Of a DNA stretch of 53,590 nt, positions 8,453 through 16,719 are shown piece by piece (within the stretch, counting starts at the first letter, position 1; the number at the start of each line of letters is the position of its first letter). Where the stretch lies: positions 1 through 53,590 of the forward strand of contig NZ_JAGGOY010000075.1 of assembly GCF_018614095.1 (NCBI RefSeq). Direction: 5' to 3'. The notes beneath the pieces are model-generated. The model searched no databases. It saw only the letters and a program-made list of their open reading frames with translations, and had not been told where the DNA came from. Origin of the DNA: Streptomyces sp. ISL-87 (lineage in GTDB: Bacteria; Actinomycetota; Actinomycetes; Streptomycetales; Streptomycetaceae). The translations under genes were made by a program, and so were the position numbers.

Positions 8453-9973
8453 TCAGCCCAGCAGACCCCCGACCAGGCCGGGCTTCGCCGTCGGCGTGTC
8501 CCCGCCGCTGCCGCTGCCCGAGGTCGAGGACGGCGGCGGCTGCGGGGCGGACTGCCGCGGGGTGCTGCTGCGCGGGGTCTGGCTGCTGGTGCCGGTGCGG
8601 CTCGCGGAGGGCGACTGCGCGCCGGTCCCGGAGGTCGCCTTGGACGTGGAACCCGAGCCGGTGCGGCCGGACTTGGTGGCCGGCTTCGAGGCGCTCGCCG
8701 AGGGCGAGGCGGCCTTCGAAGGCTGCTGCTGCTGCTGCCGGGTCGGTGCCTGCTTGGCCGGCGTCTGCGGCAGCGGGGTGCCGGGCAGGTAGTTGCTGGG
8801 GGCCTGTCCCGGCCCGGGCACGGTGACGACGGTGGTGGAGCGGACGGCCCCGCCGAGCACCGAGCCGATGAGCAGGGTGAGCCCGCAGACTACGGTGGCC
8901 ATGACGGCCCCGCGGCGCAGTACCCGCCGCCGCAGCCGCCAGATCTCGGAGCGCGGCCCGAGGGTGCGCCAGGCCTCGCCCGCGAGCCGTCCGTCCAGGG
9001 AGTAGACGGGGGCGCCGGCGATGATCAGCGGGCTCCAGGCGGCGAGGTAGATGATGTCGGGCGCGTCGTAGGCCGGGACGGTCTTCCAGCTCACCGTCAT
9101 CAGCAGCGCGGCGGACAGCAGCGCGCCGAAGCAGGCGGCGAACCGCTGCCACAGCCCGAATACGGTCAGGACGCCGACGATGACCTGGAGGAACGCCACG
9201 CTGAGCCCGGCGCCGACGGGGTGGGCCAGTGCGAAGTCGCGCAGCGGCTCGGCGAGGGCCCAGGGGTGCAGGGTCCGGAGCCAGGTGACCATGGAGCCGC
9301 GTTCGCCGCCGTCGAAGTAGACGGGGTCGCACAGCTTGCCCATGCCGGCGTAGATGGAGATGAAACCGAGGAAGACGCGCAGCGGGAGCAGCACGACGCC
9401 GAGGTTCATCCGGCGGCCCGGGTAGTACGAGGCCTGCCCGCGCGCGTCGGGGGGGTTGCGCCGGGAGTCCGCCGTGGGGTCGGGGGCCGGGCCCGCGTAG
9501 TGCGGCAGGTCTCTGACGGCGGCCATCGGGCGGGTTTCGTCCGGGTCGCCATAGGTGCGCTGGCCGATGATGGTCGGCGTTGCGAGGGCGTTGTCGGCGA
9601 GGTCGTGCGCGAGGTCCAGACGGGGAATGACCTGGGTGGCGCCGCCGTCGCCGTAGTCGTCGTGCCCGCGGCCAACCTCGCGTACGGCCTGGAGGAGTCC
9701 GCCGGTGGCCCCGGAGTCGCCGTTGGCGGACTTGCCGCTCCAGACGACGGGGGCCCGGCGGCGAGTGACTCCGGCGGCGGCGACCGCGGCGGCGCCGAGG
9801 ACGGGTGCGCGGCTGGGGGCATTCGCGGGCTTGGAACGCGCGCTCGGGCTCGGTGCGAGCCGCACGCGGAAGCTGGCGTGGTTGACGATGACCTGTGCGG
9901 GGTCGCACGGCACCTTGACCATGCTCAGCGCGGGCTGGTCGTCGAACCCTGACGTTCTGGTGTCCACACTCAT
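8453..9973 (-). CDS. DoxX-family membrane protein with long disordered tails
   Basis: This 506-aa protein has a central DoxX/quinol-oxidase-subunit-like membrane domain: MNLGVVLLPLRVFLGFISIY, GMGKLCDP, then hydrophobic segments around VAFLQVIVGVLTVFGLW, ACFGALLSAALLMTV and IIYLAAWSPLIIAGAP. A further membrane segment (VMATVVCGLTLLIGSVLGG) is followed by a Thr/Ser/Pro/Gln-rich extracytoplasmic tail. About 180 N-terminal residues are charged and disordered. DoxX proteins work in membrane redox or electron transfer; the role here is inferred only from fold. The start is ATG at 9973. Confidence 0.78.
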   Translation of the reverse strand: MSVDTRTSGFDDQPALSMVKVPCDPAQVIVNHASFRVRLAPSPSARSKPANAPSRAPVLGAAAVAAAGVTRRRAPVVWSGKSANGDSGATGGLLQAVREVGRGHDDYGDGGATQVIPRLDLAHDLADNALATPTIIGQRTYGDPDETRPMAAVRDLPHYAGPAPDPTADSRRNPPDARGQASYYPGRRMNLGVVLLPLRVFLGFISIYAGMGKLCDPVYFDGGERGSMVTWLRTLHPWALAEPLRDFALAHPVGAGLSVAFLQVIVGVLTVFGLWQRFAACFGALLSAALLMTVSWKTVPAYDAPDIIYLAAWSPLIIAGAPVYSLDGRLAGEAWRTLGPRSEIWRLRRRVLRRGAVMATVVCGLTLLIGSVLGGAVRSTTVVTVPGPGQAPSNYLPGTPLPQTPAKQAPTRQQQQQPSKAASPSASASKPATKSGRTGSGSTSKATSGTGAQSPSASRTGTSSQTPRSSTPRQSAPQPPPSSTSGSGSGGDTPTAKPGLVGGLLG

Positions 9974-9986
9974 CTAACCGAGTGAT

Positions 9987-10003
9987 CAGTGTTTAGGACA
10001 CTG
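9987..10003. promoter_or_regulatory. Inverted repeat upstream of the DoxX gene
   Basis: CAGTGT (9987-9992) and ACACTG (9998-10003) flank TTAGG, giving a 6-bp perfect dyad 14 bp before the DoxX start codon. Its size and position suit a repressor operator or a 5'-UTR hairpin. No cognate regulator is identifiable. Confidence 0.45.
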
Positions 10004-10142
10004 CCTTGACCTGAGCGATCTGTCCGAGACCCGTCAAGATCAAGCCACGCTCGGCGCACGGAACCAATATTCGACCGGTGGTCGGCATGTGGTGGGAGAA
10101 TCAAGGGAGTTGATTCAGTCGGTCATCTGGGGGGAGCCGTAC

Positions 10143-11681
10143 ATGACGATTCGCGCGTCCGAGCAGGGGCAGTCGAGGGAACCCGCAGAGCCGCGACGCT
10201 CGGGCAATCAGCTGGTTTTCGCCGACCTCACCGACTATCCGGTGATGGCCCAGGCCTTGGACAACCAGTGGCTGCCCGCGGGGCTCGCCGAGTCACGGCA
10301 GCGTGCGAGCGCGGTGCCCGGCCCCTCCCCCGAGATCGTCTCGGCCGCCGCGGCCGAATTTCGCCGCTCTCTCGTGAACAGCGGCACCCTGGTCGTCAAC
10401 CGGGCGTACCTCCTCAACAACGAGGCGCTCTACACCTCTTACCTGCCGACCGCCGATCCACTGGAGCGCGGCGCCTTCGCCGGCCTGCTCAACTCGCGCG
10501 CCCTGGTCCCGTACCTGTTCACCGAGCGGGAGGCGACCGTCGACTTCGCCTGGGGCTACGACCGGCAGGTGCACACGGCATGGAGCCGGATGCTGTCGGA
10601 GGAGGCCGATCCGGCGCTCGTGCGGTTCGACTGGGAAGACGGACACAACGAGCAGAAGACCGGCCACGTCGCCAACTGGTTCTCGCAGCAGCTCTCCGTC
10701 CTGAAACGGCTCGCGCCAGCCGAGCTGGGCAAGAACCTGGGCATCGGCGAAGCGCAGGCGAAGGCGATGCGCGACGGGATCCTCAGGGATCTCTACTTCT
10801 GGGCGGGCGAGCAGGACAACGACAATCCGATCACCCGGCAGGCCGTCTACCGGAGCTTCCTCTGCCGGCCCGGCACCGAGCCGCACGAGAGCCTGCTGCT
10901 CGACGGGCCGCACATCGTGCCGATGAAGCAGCTGATCGACCTGCTCTACAACCTGGGGATTCCGAAGGCGAGCGGTCTGATGGCGCTCACTCCGCCGGAC
11001 TCACCGCCCCGCTCGACCCTGCAGGAGCTGCGTCAGGAGGAGCGGCCGCGCGACGAAGACCCGGAGGCGCTCGGCCAGTTACTGCGGGGGCTGATCGCAG
11101 ACGATCTGCACCGGGCGGTGGACGGGCCCAACTCGTACGCCGGGCTGGGCCTGGCGGACGTGGTGCGGCTGCGCCGGGAGGAGGAGTGGCGGGCGTACAT
11201 CGACGCGCTGGCGTCCTTCGTGGACGGCAGTTTCGCGCACGGCAGGCTGCCCTCGCCGGAGGAGTTCGCAGCGGGAACACGGGAAGTGGCCCGCCGGCAC
11301 GCGCGGATGCTCCGGGCCGCCCGGAAGACCAGCCGCTCCGCCGACGGGTTCCGTCGCGAGATCGCCACCGTGCTGGTGCTGGAGTCCGCCGGGATCGCGC
11401 TCGAGGTGGTGGCGGGCCAGACCCCTTCGGTTCCCGAGGCCGCGCTGGCCCTGCTGGTGGCGACGGCCGGCCCGCTGACGGTCAGGCTCCAGTTCCGGGA
11501 CCGGGGCGGAGCGGGCGGGCTGGGGCGGGGCCTGAGCCACAGCGTGACGTTCCCGGCCCTCAGGCTGGGCAACCTCAAGAAAGACTGGGACACGATCCTG
11601 CGGGTCCTCGGCGTCGAAACTACGCAAACGGGCAGGATCCCGGTCGAGGCGGGCCGGCTCGCGGACCGCCAGACGGATTGA
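10143..11681 (+). CDS. Uncharacterised 512-aa protein
   Basis: I do not recognise a family. The protein is soluble, mostly helical by composition, with no signal peptide or membrane segment. Notable stretches are LVVNRAYLLNNEALYTSYL and LLNSRALVPYLFTE (about residues 85-140), a polar DWEDGHNEQKTGHVANWF (about 175-192), a charged middle rich in REE/RDE, and an Ala/Leu-rich segment near 420-450. The ATG at 10143 is preferred over the in-frame GTG at 10089, because GGGGGGAG lies 7 nt upstream of it. The NUDIX gene begins 17 bp after its stop, so the two probably form a transcription unit. No catalytic motif is visible. Confidence 0.7.
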   Translation: MTIRASEQGQSREPAEPRRSGNQLVFADLTDYPVMAQALDNQWLPAGLAESRQRASAVPGPSPEIVSAAAAEFRRSLVNSGTLVVNRAYLLNNEALYTSYLPTADPLERGAFAGLLNSRALVPYLFTEREATVDFAWGYDRQVHTAWSRMLSEEADPALVRFDWEDGHNEQKTGHVANWFSQQLSVLKRLAPAELGKNLGIGEAQAKAMRDGILRDLYFWAGEQDNDNPITRQAVYRSFLCRPGTEPHESLLLDGPHIVPMKQLIDLLYNLGIPKASGLMALTPPDSPPRSTLQELRQEERPRDEDPEALGQLLRGLIADDLHRAVDGPNSYAGLGLADVVRLRREEEWRAYIDALASFVDGSFAHGRLPSPEEFAAGTREVARRHARMLRAARKTSRSADGFRREIATVLVLESAGIALEVVAGQTPSVPEAALALLVATAGPLTVRLQFRDRGGAGGLGRGLSHSVTFPALRLGNLKKDWDTILRVLGVETTQTGRIPVEAGRLADRQTD

Positions 11682-11698
11682 CACCACGGGGGACGCGC

Positions 11699-12343
11699 GT
11701 GAACGGCATCGAGAAGTACGAGGCGCTGCGCGCCGAGCGGCCGGAGCTGTTCCGCAACGAGCCGGGCGGGATCGAGATCCTGACCGAGCCGGCGGCCGTG
11801 GCGGCGGCGGGCGGGGTGCTCTACCAGGACCCGTACGTCACGCTGCTGCGCGACCCGGTGCGGTTCCCGGACGGCCGCGAGGGCACGTACATCCGGTCGA
11901 TCGGGTCGACGGCCGAGCCGGGGTGCGTGGTGCTGCCGCTGCTCGACGGCGAGGTGGTGCTGATCGAGCACTTCCGGCACGCCACGCGGTCGTGGCAGTG
12001 GGAGATCCCGCGCGGCTTCGGGACCAGCGGTCTGGCGGATCCGGCGAACGCGGCCAAGGAGCTGCGCGAGGAGATCGGGGCGACGGTCCTGGAGCTGATT
12101 CCGCTGGGAGTGCTGCACCCGGACACGGGGGTTCTCGGTGACCGCGTGCTGCTGTACGCGGCGCGGATCGACGGGGTGGGGGCGTTGGCGGGGAGCGAGG
12201 GCATCCGCGGTTCGCTGACGGTGCCGTTCCGGGAGGCCGAGGCGATGGTGCTGGACGGCCGCATCACGGACGCCTTCACGATGGCGACGCTGCTGCGGGC
12301 CCGGCTGGCGGGCCTGGCGGCGCCCCGAGGACCGGTCGCCTGA
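11699..12343 (+). CDS. NUDIX hydrolase with atypical NUDIX box
   Basis: This 214-aa protein has the NUDIX fold of the ADP-ribose/nucleoside-diphosphate-sugar pyrophosphatase type. The residues EIPRGFG begin the box, which ends KELREEIGA. Against G-x5-E-x7-R-E-U-x-E-E-x-G-U, the first Glu is Leu and the Arg is Lys, while the metal-binding E-E-x-G is retained. It is likely active or partly active, but substrate is unknown. The start is GTG at 11699 with GGGGGA upstream. It lies 17 bp after the 512-aa gene and ends at a strong terminator. The pairing suggests a shared pathway. Confidence 0.85.
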   Translation: MNGIEKYEALRAERPELFRNEPGGIEILTEPAAVAAAGGVLYQDPYVTLLRDPVRFPDGREGTYIRSIGSTAEPGCVVLPLLDGEVVLIEHFRHATRSWQWEIPRGFGTSGLADPANAAKELREEIGATVLELIPLGVLHPDTGVLGDRVLLYAARIDGVGALAGSEGIRGSLTVPFREAEAMVLDGRITDAFTMATLLRARLAGLAAPRGPVA

Positions 12344-12361
12344 ACCGGTACGGGCCTCAAA

Positions 12362-12396
12362 CCCCCGGGCGGGCCGTACTGCGGCCCGCCCGGGGG
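12362..12396. terminator. Bidirectional terminator between the NUDIX gene and rlmB
   Basis: CCCCCGGGCGGGCCG (12362-12376) and CGGCCCGCCCGGGGG (12382-12396) form a perfect 15-bp stem with a 5-nt loop between convergent genes. Confidence 0.85.
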
Positions 12397-12407
12397 GTCG
12401 GCGCGGA

Positions 12408-13379
12408 CTAGACGCGGCCGCGGTCGGCGCGGCGGCGGGCCGCTTCGTACAGCACGACGCCCGCGGCGACGCCGGCGTTGAGCGACTCGGCGCCGCCCGG
12501 CATCGGGATGCGGACGAGGTAGTCGCAGTTCTCGCCGACGAGGCGGCCGAGGCCCTTGCCCTCGGAGCCGACGACGATGACGACGGGGCCGGCGAGCGCG
12601 TCGAGGTCGCTGACGGTGTGCTGGCCCTCGGCGGCGAGGCCGACGATGGTGATGCCGGCCTTCTTGTAGTCCTGGAGGGCGCGGGTCAGGTTGGTGACGC
12701 GGGAGACCGGGGTGCGGGCGGCGGTGCCGGCGGAGGTCTTCCAGGCGCCGGCGGTCATGCCGGCGGCGCGGCGCTCGGGGATGACCACGCCGTGGCCGCC
12801 GAAGGCGGAGACGGAGCGGACGATGGCGCCGAGGTTGCGCGGGTCGGTGACGCCGTCGAGGGCGACGATGAGGGGGTCCTCGCCGTCGTCGTAGGCGGCG
12901 GCGGTGAGGTCCTCCGGGTGCGCGTACTCGTACGGCGGCACCTGCAGGACCATGCCCTGGTGGTTGAGCCCGTTGGTCATGCGGTCGAGCTCGGGGCGCG
13001 GGGCTTCCATCAGGTTGATGTTGCCGCGCTCGGCCGCGAGCTGGAGGGCCTCGCGGACGCGCTCGTCGTTGTCGATGAACTGCTGGACGTAGAGCGTGGT
13101 GGCCGGAACGCCGTCGCGCAGCGCCTCGAAGACCGGGTTGCGGCCGACGACCATCTCGCTGGTGCCCTTGGGACCGCCGCGGCGCGGGGCCGGACGGCGC
13201 TTGGCCGCCTGGCGGGCCATCGCGTTGCTGATGCGGTTCGCCTTGTGCTTCTTGCGGTCCTCGGCCTTGGGCGTGGGGCCCTTGCCCTCCAGGCCCTTGC
13301 GCCGCTGGCCACCGCTGCCGACCGTCGCGCCCTTCTTGTTGGACGTGCGGCGGTTCCTGCGCTGGCTGTTCCCGGCCAT
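12408..13379 (-). CDS. rlmB: 23S rRNA (guanosine(2251)-2'-O)-methyltransferase RlmB
   Basis: This 323-aa SpoU/TrmH-type SPOUT methyltransferase should 2'-O-methylate G2251 of 23S rRNA using SAM. About 60 N-terminal residues are very basic (QRRNRRTSNKKG) and probably bind RNA, as in other actinobacterial RlmB. Next come a substrate-binding domain (VVGRNPVFEALRDGV) and the trefoil knot with ALDGVTDPRNLGAIVRSV, VGSEGKGLGRLV and IPMPGGAESLNAGVAAGVVLYE. It lies downstream of cysS on the same strand, separated by a strong hairpin. The pair cysS-rlmB is common in actinobacteria. Confidence 0.93.
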   Translation of the reverse strand: MAGNSQRRNRRTSNKKGATVGSGGQRRKGLEGKGPTPKAEDRKKHKANRISNAMARQAAKRRPAPRRGGPKGTSEMVVGRNPVFEALRDGVPATTLYVQQFIDNDERVREALQLAAERGNINLMEAPRPELDRMTNGLNHQGMVLQVPPYEYAHPEDLTAAAYDDGEDPLIVALDGVTDPRNLGAIVRSVSAFGGHGVVIPERRAAGMTAGAWKTSAGTAARTPVSRVTNLTRALQDYKKAGITIVGLAAEGQHTVSDLDALAGPVVIVVGSEGKGLGRLVGENCDYLVRIPMPGGAESLNAGVAAGVVLYEAARRRADRGRV

Positions 13380-13425
13380 GACTTCTACCTGTTTTCGTTG
13401 GTGCTGCGGTATGTACGTATGAAGA

Positions 13426-13455
13426 GTGTGCCGCCCGGAACGCCGGGCGGCACAC
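13426..13455 (-). terminator. Terminator between cysS and rlmB
   Basis: GTGTGCCGCCCGG (13426-13438) pairs perfectly with CCGGGCGGCACAC (13443-13455) around a 4-nt loop. It lies 18 bp after the cysS stop, so it should limit read-through into rlmB. Confidence 0.8.
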
Positions 13456-13473
13456 CAGGCTCAGCTGCCGGGC

Positions 13474-14874
13474 TCAGCGGGGGCCGAGCGTCCAGCGCGG
13501 ACCGGTCGGACTGTCCTCGATGACCAGCCCGGACTGCTGGAGCTGGTCGCGGATGGTGTCGGCGGTCGCCCAGTCCTTGCGGGCGCGGGCGGACTCGCGC
13601 TGTTCCAGGACGAGGCGTACGAGGGTGTCGACGGCGCCGTGCAGGTCCTCGCCGCGGTCTGCCTCGCCGGCCCAGTGCGGGTCGAGCGGGTCCAGGCCGA
13701 GGACGCCGAGCATGGCCCGGACCTCGGACAGGCGCGCGATGGCCGCGTCCTTGTCGTCGGCGGCGAGCGCGCTGTTGCCCTGGCGGACGGCAGTGTGGAC
13801 GATCGCCAGGGCCTGCGGGACGCCGAGGTCGTCGTCCATGACCTCGGCGAAGGCGGGCGGGACTTCGGCGGCGGGCTCGACGGGCCCGCCGGCCTTCTCG
13901 ATGACGCGCTGGCAGAAGCCCTCGATGCGCGCGAAGGCGGACTCCGCCTCGCGCAGCGCCTCCTCGCTGTACTCGATCATCGAGCGGTAGTGGGGCGTGC
14001 CGAGGTAGTAGCGCAGGACGATCGGGCGCCACTGCTTGACCATCTCGGAGACGAGGACGGAGTTGCCGAGCGACTTGGACATCTTCTCGCCGGACATGGT
14101 GACCCAGGCGTTGTGGACCCAGTACTTGGCGAACTCGTCGCCGAAGGCCTTGGCCTGGACGATCTCGTTCTCGTGGTGCGGGAAGATCAGGTCGAGGCCG
14201 CCGCCGTGGATGTCGAAGGCGCTGCCGAGGTACTTGTGCGCCATCGCGGAGCACTCCAGGTGCCAGCCGGGACGGCCGCGGCCCCAGGGGGTCTCCCAGT
14301 CGGGCTCGCCAGGCTTGGTGGCCTTCCACATGGCGAAGTCGCGGGGGTCGCGCTTGCCGGTGATGCCGGATTCGGCGGGCTGGCGCAGGTCGTCGATGTC
14401 CTGGTTGGAGAGCTCCAGGTAGCCGGGGAAGGAGCGCACGTCGAAGTAGACGCTGCCGTCGGCGACGTAGGCGTGGCCGCGCTCGATGAGCACGCGCATC
14501 ATCTCGATCATCTCCGGCACGTGGCCCGTGGCGCGGGGCTCGTACGTGGGCGGGAGGCAGCCGAGGGCGTTGTAGCCGTCGTTGAAGGCGCGCTCGTTCT
14601 CGTATCCGATGGACCACCAGGGGCGGCCCTGGTCCTCGCCCTTCGCGATGATCTTGTCGTCGATGTCGGTGACGTTGCGGATGAAGGTGACGTCGAGGCC
14701 GCGGTAGGTGAACCAGCGGCGCATGATGTCGAAGTTGAGGTACGAGCGGACGTGCCCGATGTGCGGGGCGGCCTGCACGGTGGCGCCACAGAGGTAGATC
14801 GAGACACAGCCCGGAACGAGCGGGGTGAAGTCGAGGATCTTCCGGGCGCTGGTGTCGTACAGGCGAATAGTCAC
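13474..14874 (-). CDS. cysS: Cysteine-tRNA ligase
   Basis: This is a 466-aa class I aminoacyl-tRNA synthetase that charges tRNA-Cys. The HIGH motif is at residues 38-41 (APHIGHVRSYLNFD) and KMSKS is in SGEKMSKSLGN. Zinc ligands include the Cys in IYLCGATVQ, the Cys in WHLECSAMA and the His/Glu of FPHHENEI. The length and C-terminal helical anticodon-binding region are normal. The start is GTG at 14874, with TACCCT 7 nt upstream (14882-14887), implying a leaderless mRNA. It follows ispF on the same strand with a 181-bp gap. Confidence 0.96.
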   Translation of the reverse strand: MTIRLYDTSARKILDFTPLVPGCVSIYLCGATVQAAPHIGHVRSYLNFDIMRRWFTYRGLDVTFIRNVTDIDDKIIAKGEDQGRPWWSIGYENERAFNDGYNALGCLPPTYEPRATGHVPEMIEMMRVLIERGHAYVADGSVYFDVRSFPGYLELSNQDIDDLRQPAESGITGKRDPRDFAMWKATKPGEPDWETPWGRGRPGWHLECSAMAHKYLGSAFDIHGGGLDLIFPHHENEIVQAKAFGDEFAKYWVHNAWVTMSGEKMSKSLGNSVLVSEMVKQWRPIVLRYYLGTPHYRSMIEYSEEALREAESAFARIEGFCQRVIEKAGGPVEPAAEVPPAFAEVMDDDLGVPQALAIVHTAVRQGNSALAADDKDAAIARLSEVRAMLGVLGLDPLDPHWAGEADRGEDLHGAVDTLVRLVLEQRESARARKDWATADTIRDQLQQSGLVIEDSPTGPRWTLGPR

Positions 14875-14887
14875 GGCATCCAGGGTA

Positions 14888-15055
14888 GTGCGCCTGTAGC
14901 AGTGCCCCGCGACCCTTTGGTGACGCGGGGCTGCTTTGTTGCGGAAGAGGTGCGGCCGTCGGCCTGGCCGACGGGGTTCGCGGTCGTCGCGCTACGCCGA
15001 TTTGTCGGTTTTGCGGACTTCGCTGACTTCGCTGACTTCGCTGGCTTTGCCGGCA
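14888..15055. other. Intergenic region with 9-bp tandem repeats (CTTCGCTGA)
   Basis: Between ispF and cysS, three to four CTTCGCTGA units run through about 15017-15045, with related TTTGCCGG/TTTGTCGG flanks. The design recalls the GAGYTCCAC repeats at 6868-6903. No gene is seen. The repeats lie downstream of ispF and upstream of the cysS promoter. Confidence 0.6.
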
Positions 15056-15718
15056 CTATCTGTCGTTCGTCCGGTACACCAGAGCCGTCGCGAGGGCGGC
15101 GAGGCCTTCGGCGCGGCCGGTGAGGCCGAGTCCGTCGGTGGTGGTGCCGGAGACGGAGACGGGGGCGCCCGCGGCGGCGGAGAGCGCCTTCTGTGCTTCT
15201 TCGCGCCGCTTGCCGATCTTCGGGCGTACGCCGATCACCTGGATGGCGATGTTGCCGATCTCGAAGCCCTCGGCCCGCACGATCCGGGCGGCCTCCGCCA
15301 GCAGGGTGACCCCGGCGGCGCCGGACCACTCGGGGCGGGAGGTGCCGAAGTGCGCGCCGAGGTCGCCGACCCCGGCGGCGGAGAAGAGGGCGTCGCAGGC
15401 GGCGTGGGCCGCGACATCGCCGTCGGAGTGCCCGGCGAGACCGTCCTCGCCCTCCCAGAGCAGGCCGGCGCACCACAGCTCGCGGCCGGTCTCGAAGGCG
15501 TGCACGTCGGTGCCGATGCCGACGAGCGGGATGAGCGGCGCCGGCGCCGGGGCCGGGGCCGGGGCCGGGGCCGGGGCCGGGTTCGAGGCCGGGGCCGGGT
15601 TCGAGGCCGGGGCCGGGTTCGAGGCCGGGGCCGGGTTCGAGGCCGGGGCCGGGTTCGAGGCCGGGGCCGGGTTCGAGGCCCCGTCCTGATCGGCCGGACC
15701 TGCGGGGCTAGTACGCAT
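15056..15718 (-). CDS. ispF: 2-C-methyl-D-erythritol 2,4-cyclodiphosphate synthase with repeat-rich N-terminal extension
   Basis: This enzyme of the MEP isoprenoid pathway converts CDP-ME 2-phosphate to MEcPP. The catalytic fold begins at LVGIGTDVHAF (Asp-x-His zinc ligands), followed by GHSDGDVAAHA with the third ligand, and TTTDGLGLTGRAEG. Before it lie about 60 residues of six SNPAPA units and an (AP)n stretch, encoded by 18-bp tandem repeats. The enzyme normally starts at the beta-strand itself. The start ATG at 15718 overlaps the ispD stop by 11 bp, so the genes are probably translationally coupled. The total is 220 aa, against about 160-170 usually. Confidence 0.93.
   Translation of the reverse strand: MRTSPAGPADQDGASNPAPASNPAPASNPAPASNPAPASNPAPASNPAPAPAPAPAPAPAPLIPLVGIGTDVHAFETGRELWCAGLLWEGEDGLAGHSDGDVAAHAACDALFSAAGVGDLGAHFGTSRPEWSGAAGVTLLAEAARIVRAEGFEIGNIAIQVIGVRPKIGKRREEAQKALSAAAGAPVSVSGTTTDGLGLTGRAEGLAALATALVYRTNDR
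15541..15680. repeat. 18-bp tandem repeat inside ispF
   Basis: GTTCGA recurs with 18-bp spacing at 15581, 15599, 15617, 15635, 15653 and 15671 within GGCCGGGGCCGGGTTCGA units. It is preceded by hexameric GGGGCC repeats from about 15541. All of it is in frame with ispF and encodes SNPAPA units and Ala-Pro pairs. Confidence 0.9.
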
Positions 15719-16454
15719 CGGTGGCCCTCCTGCGGGCGAGTACGGCCTCGGCGAGGACCAGGTCCAGCGGGCGGGTGACCTTGAAGGCCTCTTCATGGCC
15801 GGGAATCACCACGACGGTGACGCCGAGCTGTTCCACCATTCCGGCGTCGTCGGTCGCGCCCTCGCCATTGACGGCGACTTCCTCGTGGGCGCGCACGAGG
15901 GTGGCGAGGTCGAAGCCCTGCGGGGTCTGCACGGCGCGCAGCCGGGCCCGCTCGGGCGTGGCGACCACCGGCTCGGGCTCGCCGGGCTTGCCGGGCTCGA
16001 CCTCCTTGACGGTGTCGGCCAGCGGCAGGGCGGGCACCACGGCCGGGGCGCCTTCGCGGACGGCCTCGATCACGGAGTCCACGGTGTCGACGGGGACCAG
16101 CGGGCGGGCCGCGTCGTGGATGAGTACGGAGGTGATGTCCGCGGGGAGCGCTTCCAGGCCGGCGCGTACGGATTCCTGGCGGGTCTCGCCACCGGGCACG
16201 ACCAGAATCTCGGTGCGGTCGGGCAGCGCGTGCTCGTCCAGGAGGTGGCGTACCTCGGCGGCGCCGTCGGACGGGGCGACGACGACCACGACGGAGACCG
16301 CGCGGGAGCGGGCCATCGCGCGGACGGCGTGGATGAGCATGGGGGTGCCGCCGATGGCCCGCAGGGCCTTGGGGGCGCCGGGGCCGAGGCGTACGCCGCG
16401 GCCGGCTGCCGGGATCACCGCGGCGGTGCGGTGCGGGCGCGATTCGTCAGACAT
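15708..16454 (-). CDS. ispD: 2-C-methyl-D-erythritol 4-phosphate cytidylyltransferase
   Basis: This 248-aa enzyme makes CDP-ME from MEP and CTP, the step before IspE and IspF. The CTP-binding motif AVIPAAGRGVRLGPGAPKAL lies at the N-terminus, with HDAARPLV in mid-protein and TPQGFDLATLVRAH and ATDDAGMVEQLG toward the end. The start at 16454 (MSDESRPHRTAA) is chosen because the longer frame from 16613 has no family similarity and GGAG lies upstream. The stop overlaps the ispF start. It follows carD on the same strand, an arrangement common in actinobacteria. Confidence 0.95.
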   Translation of the reverse strand: MSDESRPHRTAAVIPAAGRGVRLGPGAPKALRAIGGTPMLIHAVRAMARSRAVSVVVVVAPSDGAAEVRHLLDEHALPDRTEILVVPGGETRQESVRAGLEALPADITSVLIHDAARPLVPVDTVDSVIEAVREGAPAVVPALPLADTVKEVEPGKPGEPEPVVATPERARLRAVQTPQGFDLATLVRAHEEVAVNGEGATDDAGMVEQLGVTVVVIPGHEEAFKVTRPLDLVLAEAVLARRRATDAY

Positions 16455-16719
16455 CGGGGAGCTCCGGGAGTGTGACTCCGGCTTGGCGACCAGGTTTGTG
16501 ACTTCGACCGACGTGGGTATGGCCTGAAGGGTGCCGGGTACGACGCCCTCGCCCCTTCCGTGAGACCGGTCGAGCAGGCTTCCCGGACCCGGCGCACCAA
16601 GGGAGATGACCAAGGGGTTGGATCAAGGAGTTGGACGAGGAGACAGACATGCCGCAGCGCCCGGCAACAAGTCTCCTTGCCATCGGGCACCGCGGCACAA
16701 CTGCGTACGACTGGTTGCG

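Noticed and set aside
13385..14617. Large overlapping ORFs on both strands across cysS, rlmB and ispD
   Set aside because: They are shadow frames of high-GC genes: Arg/Pro/Gly-rich, without domains and antisense to well-supported enzymes.
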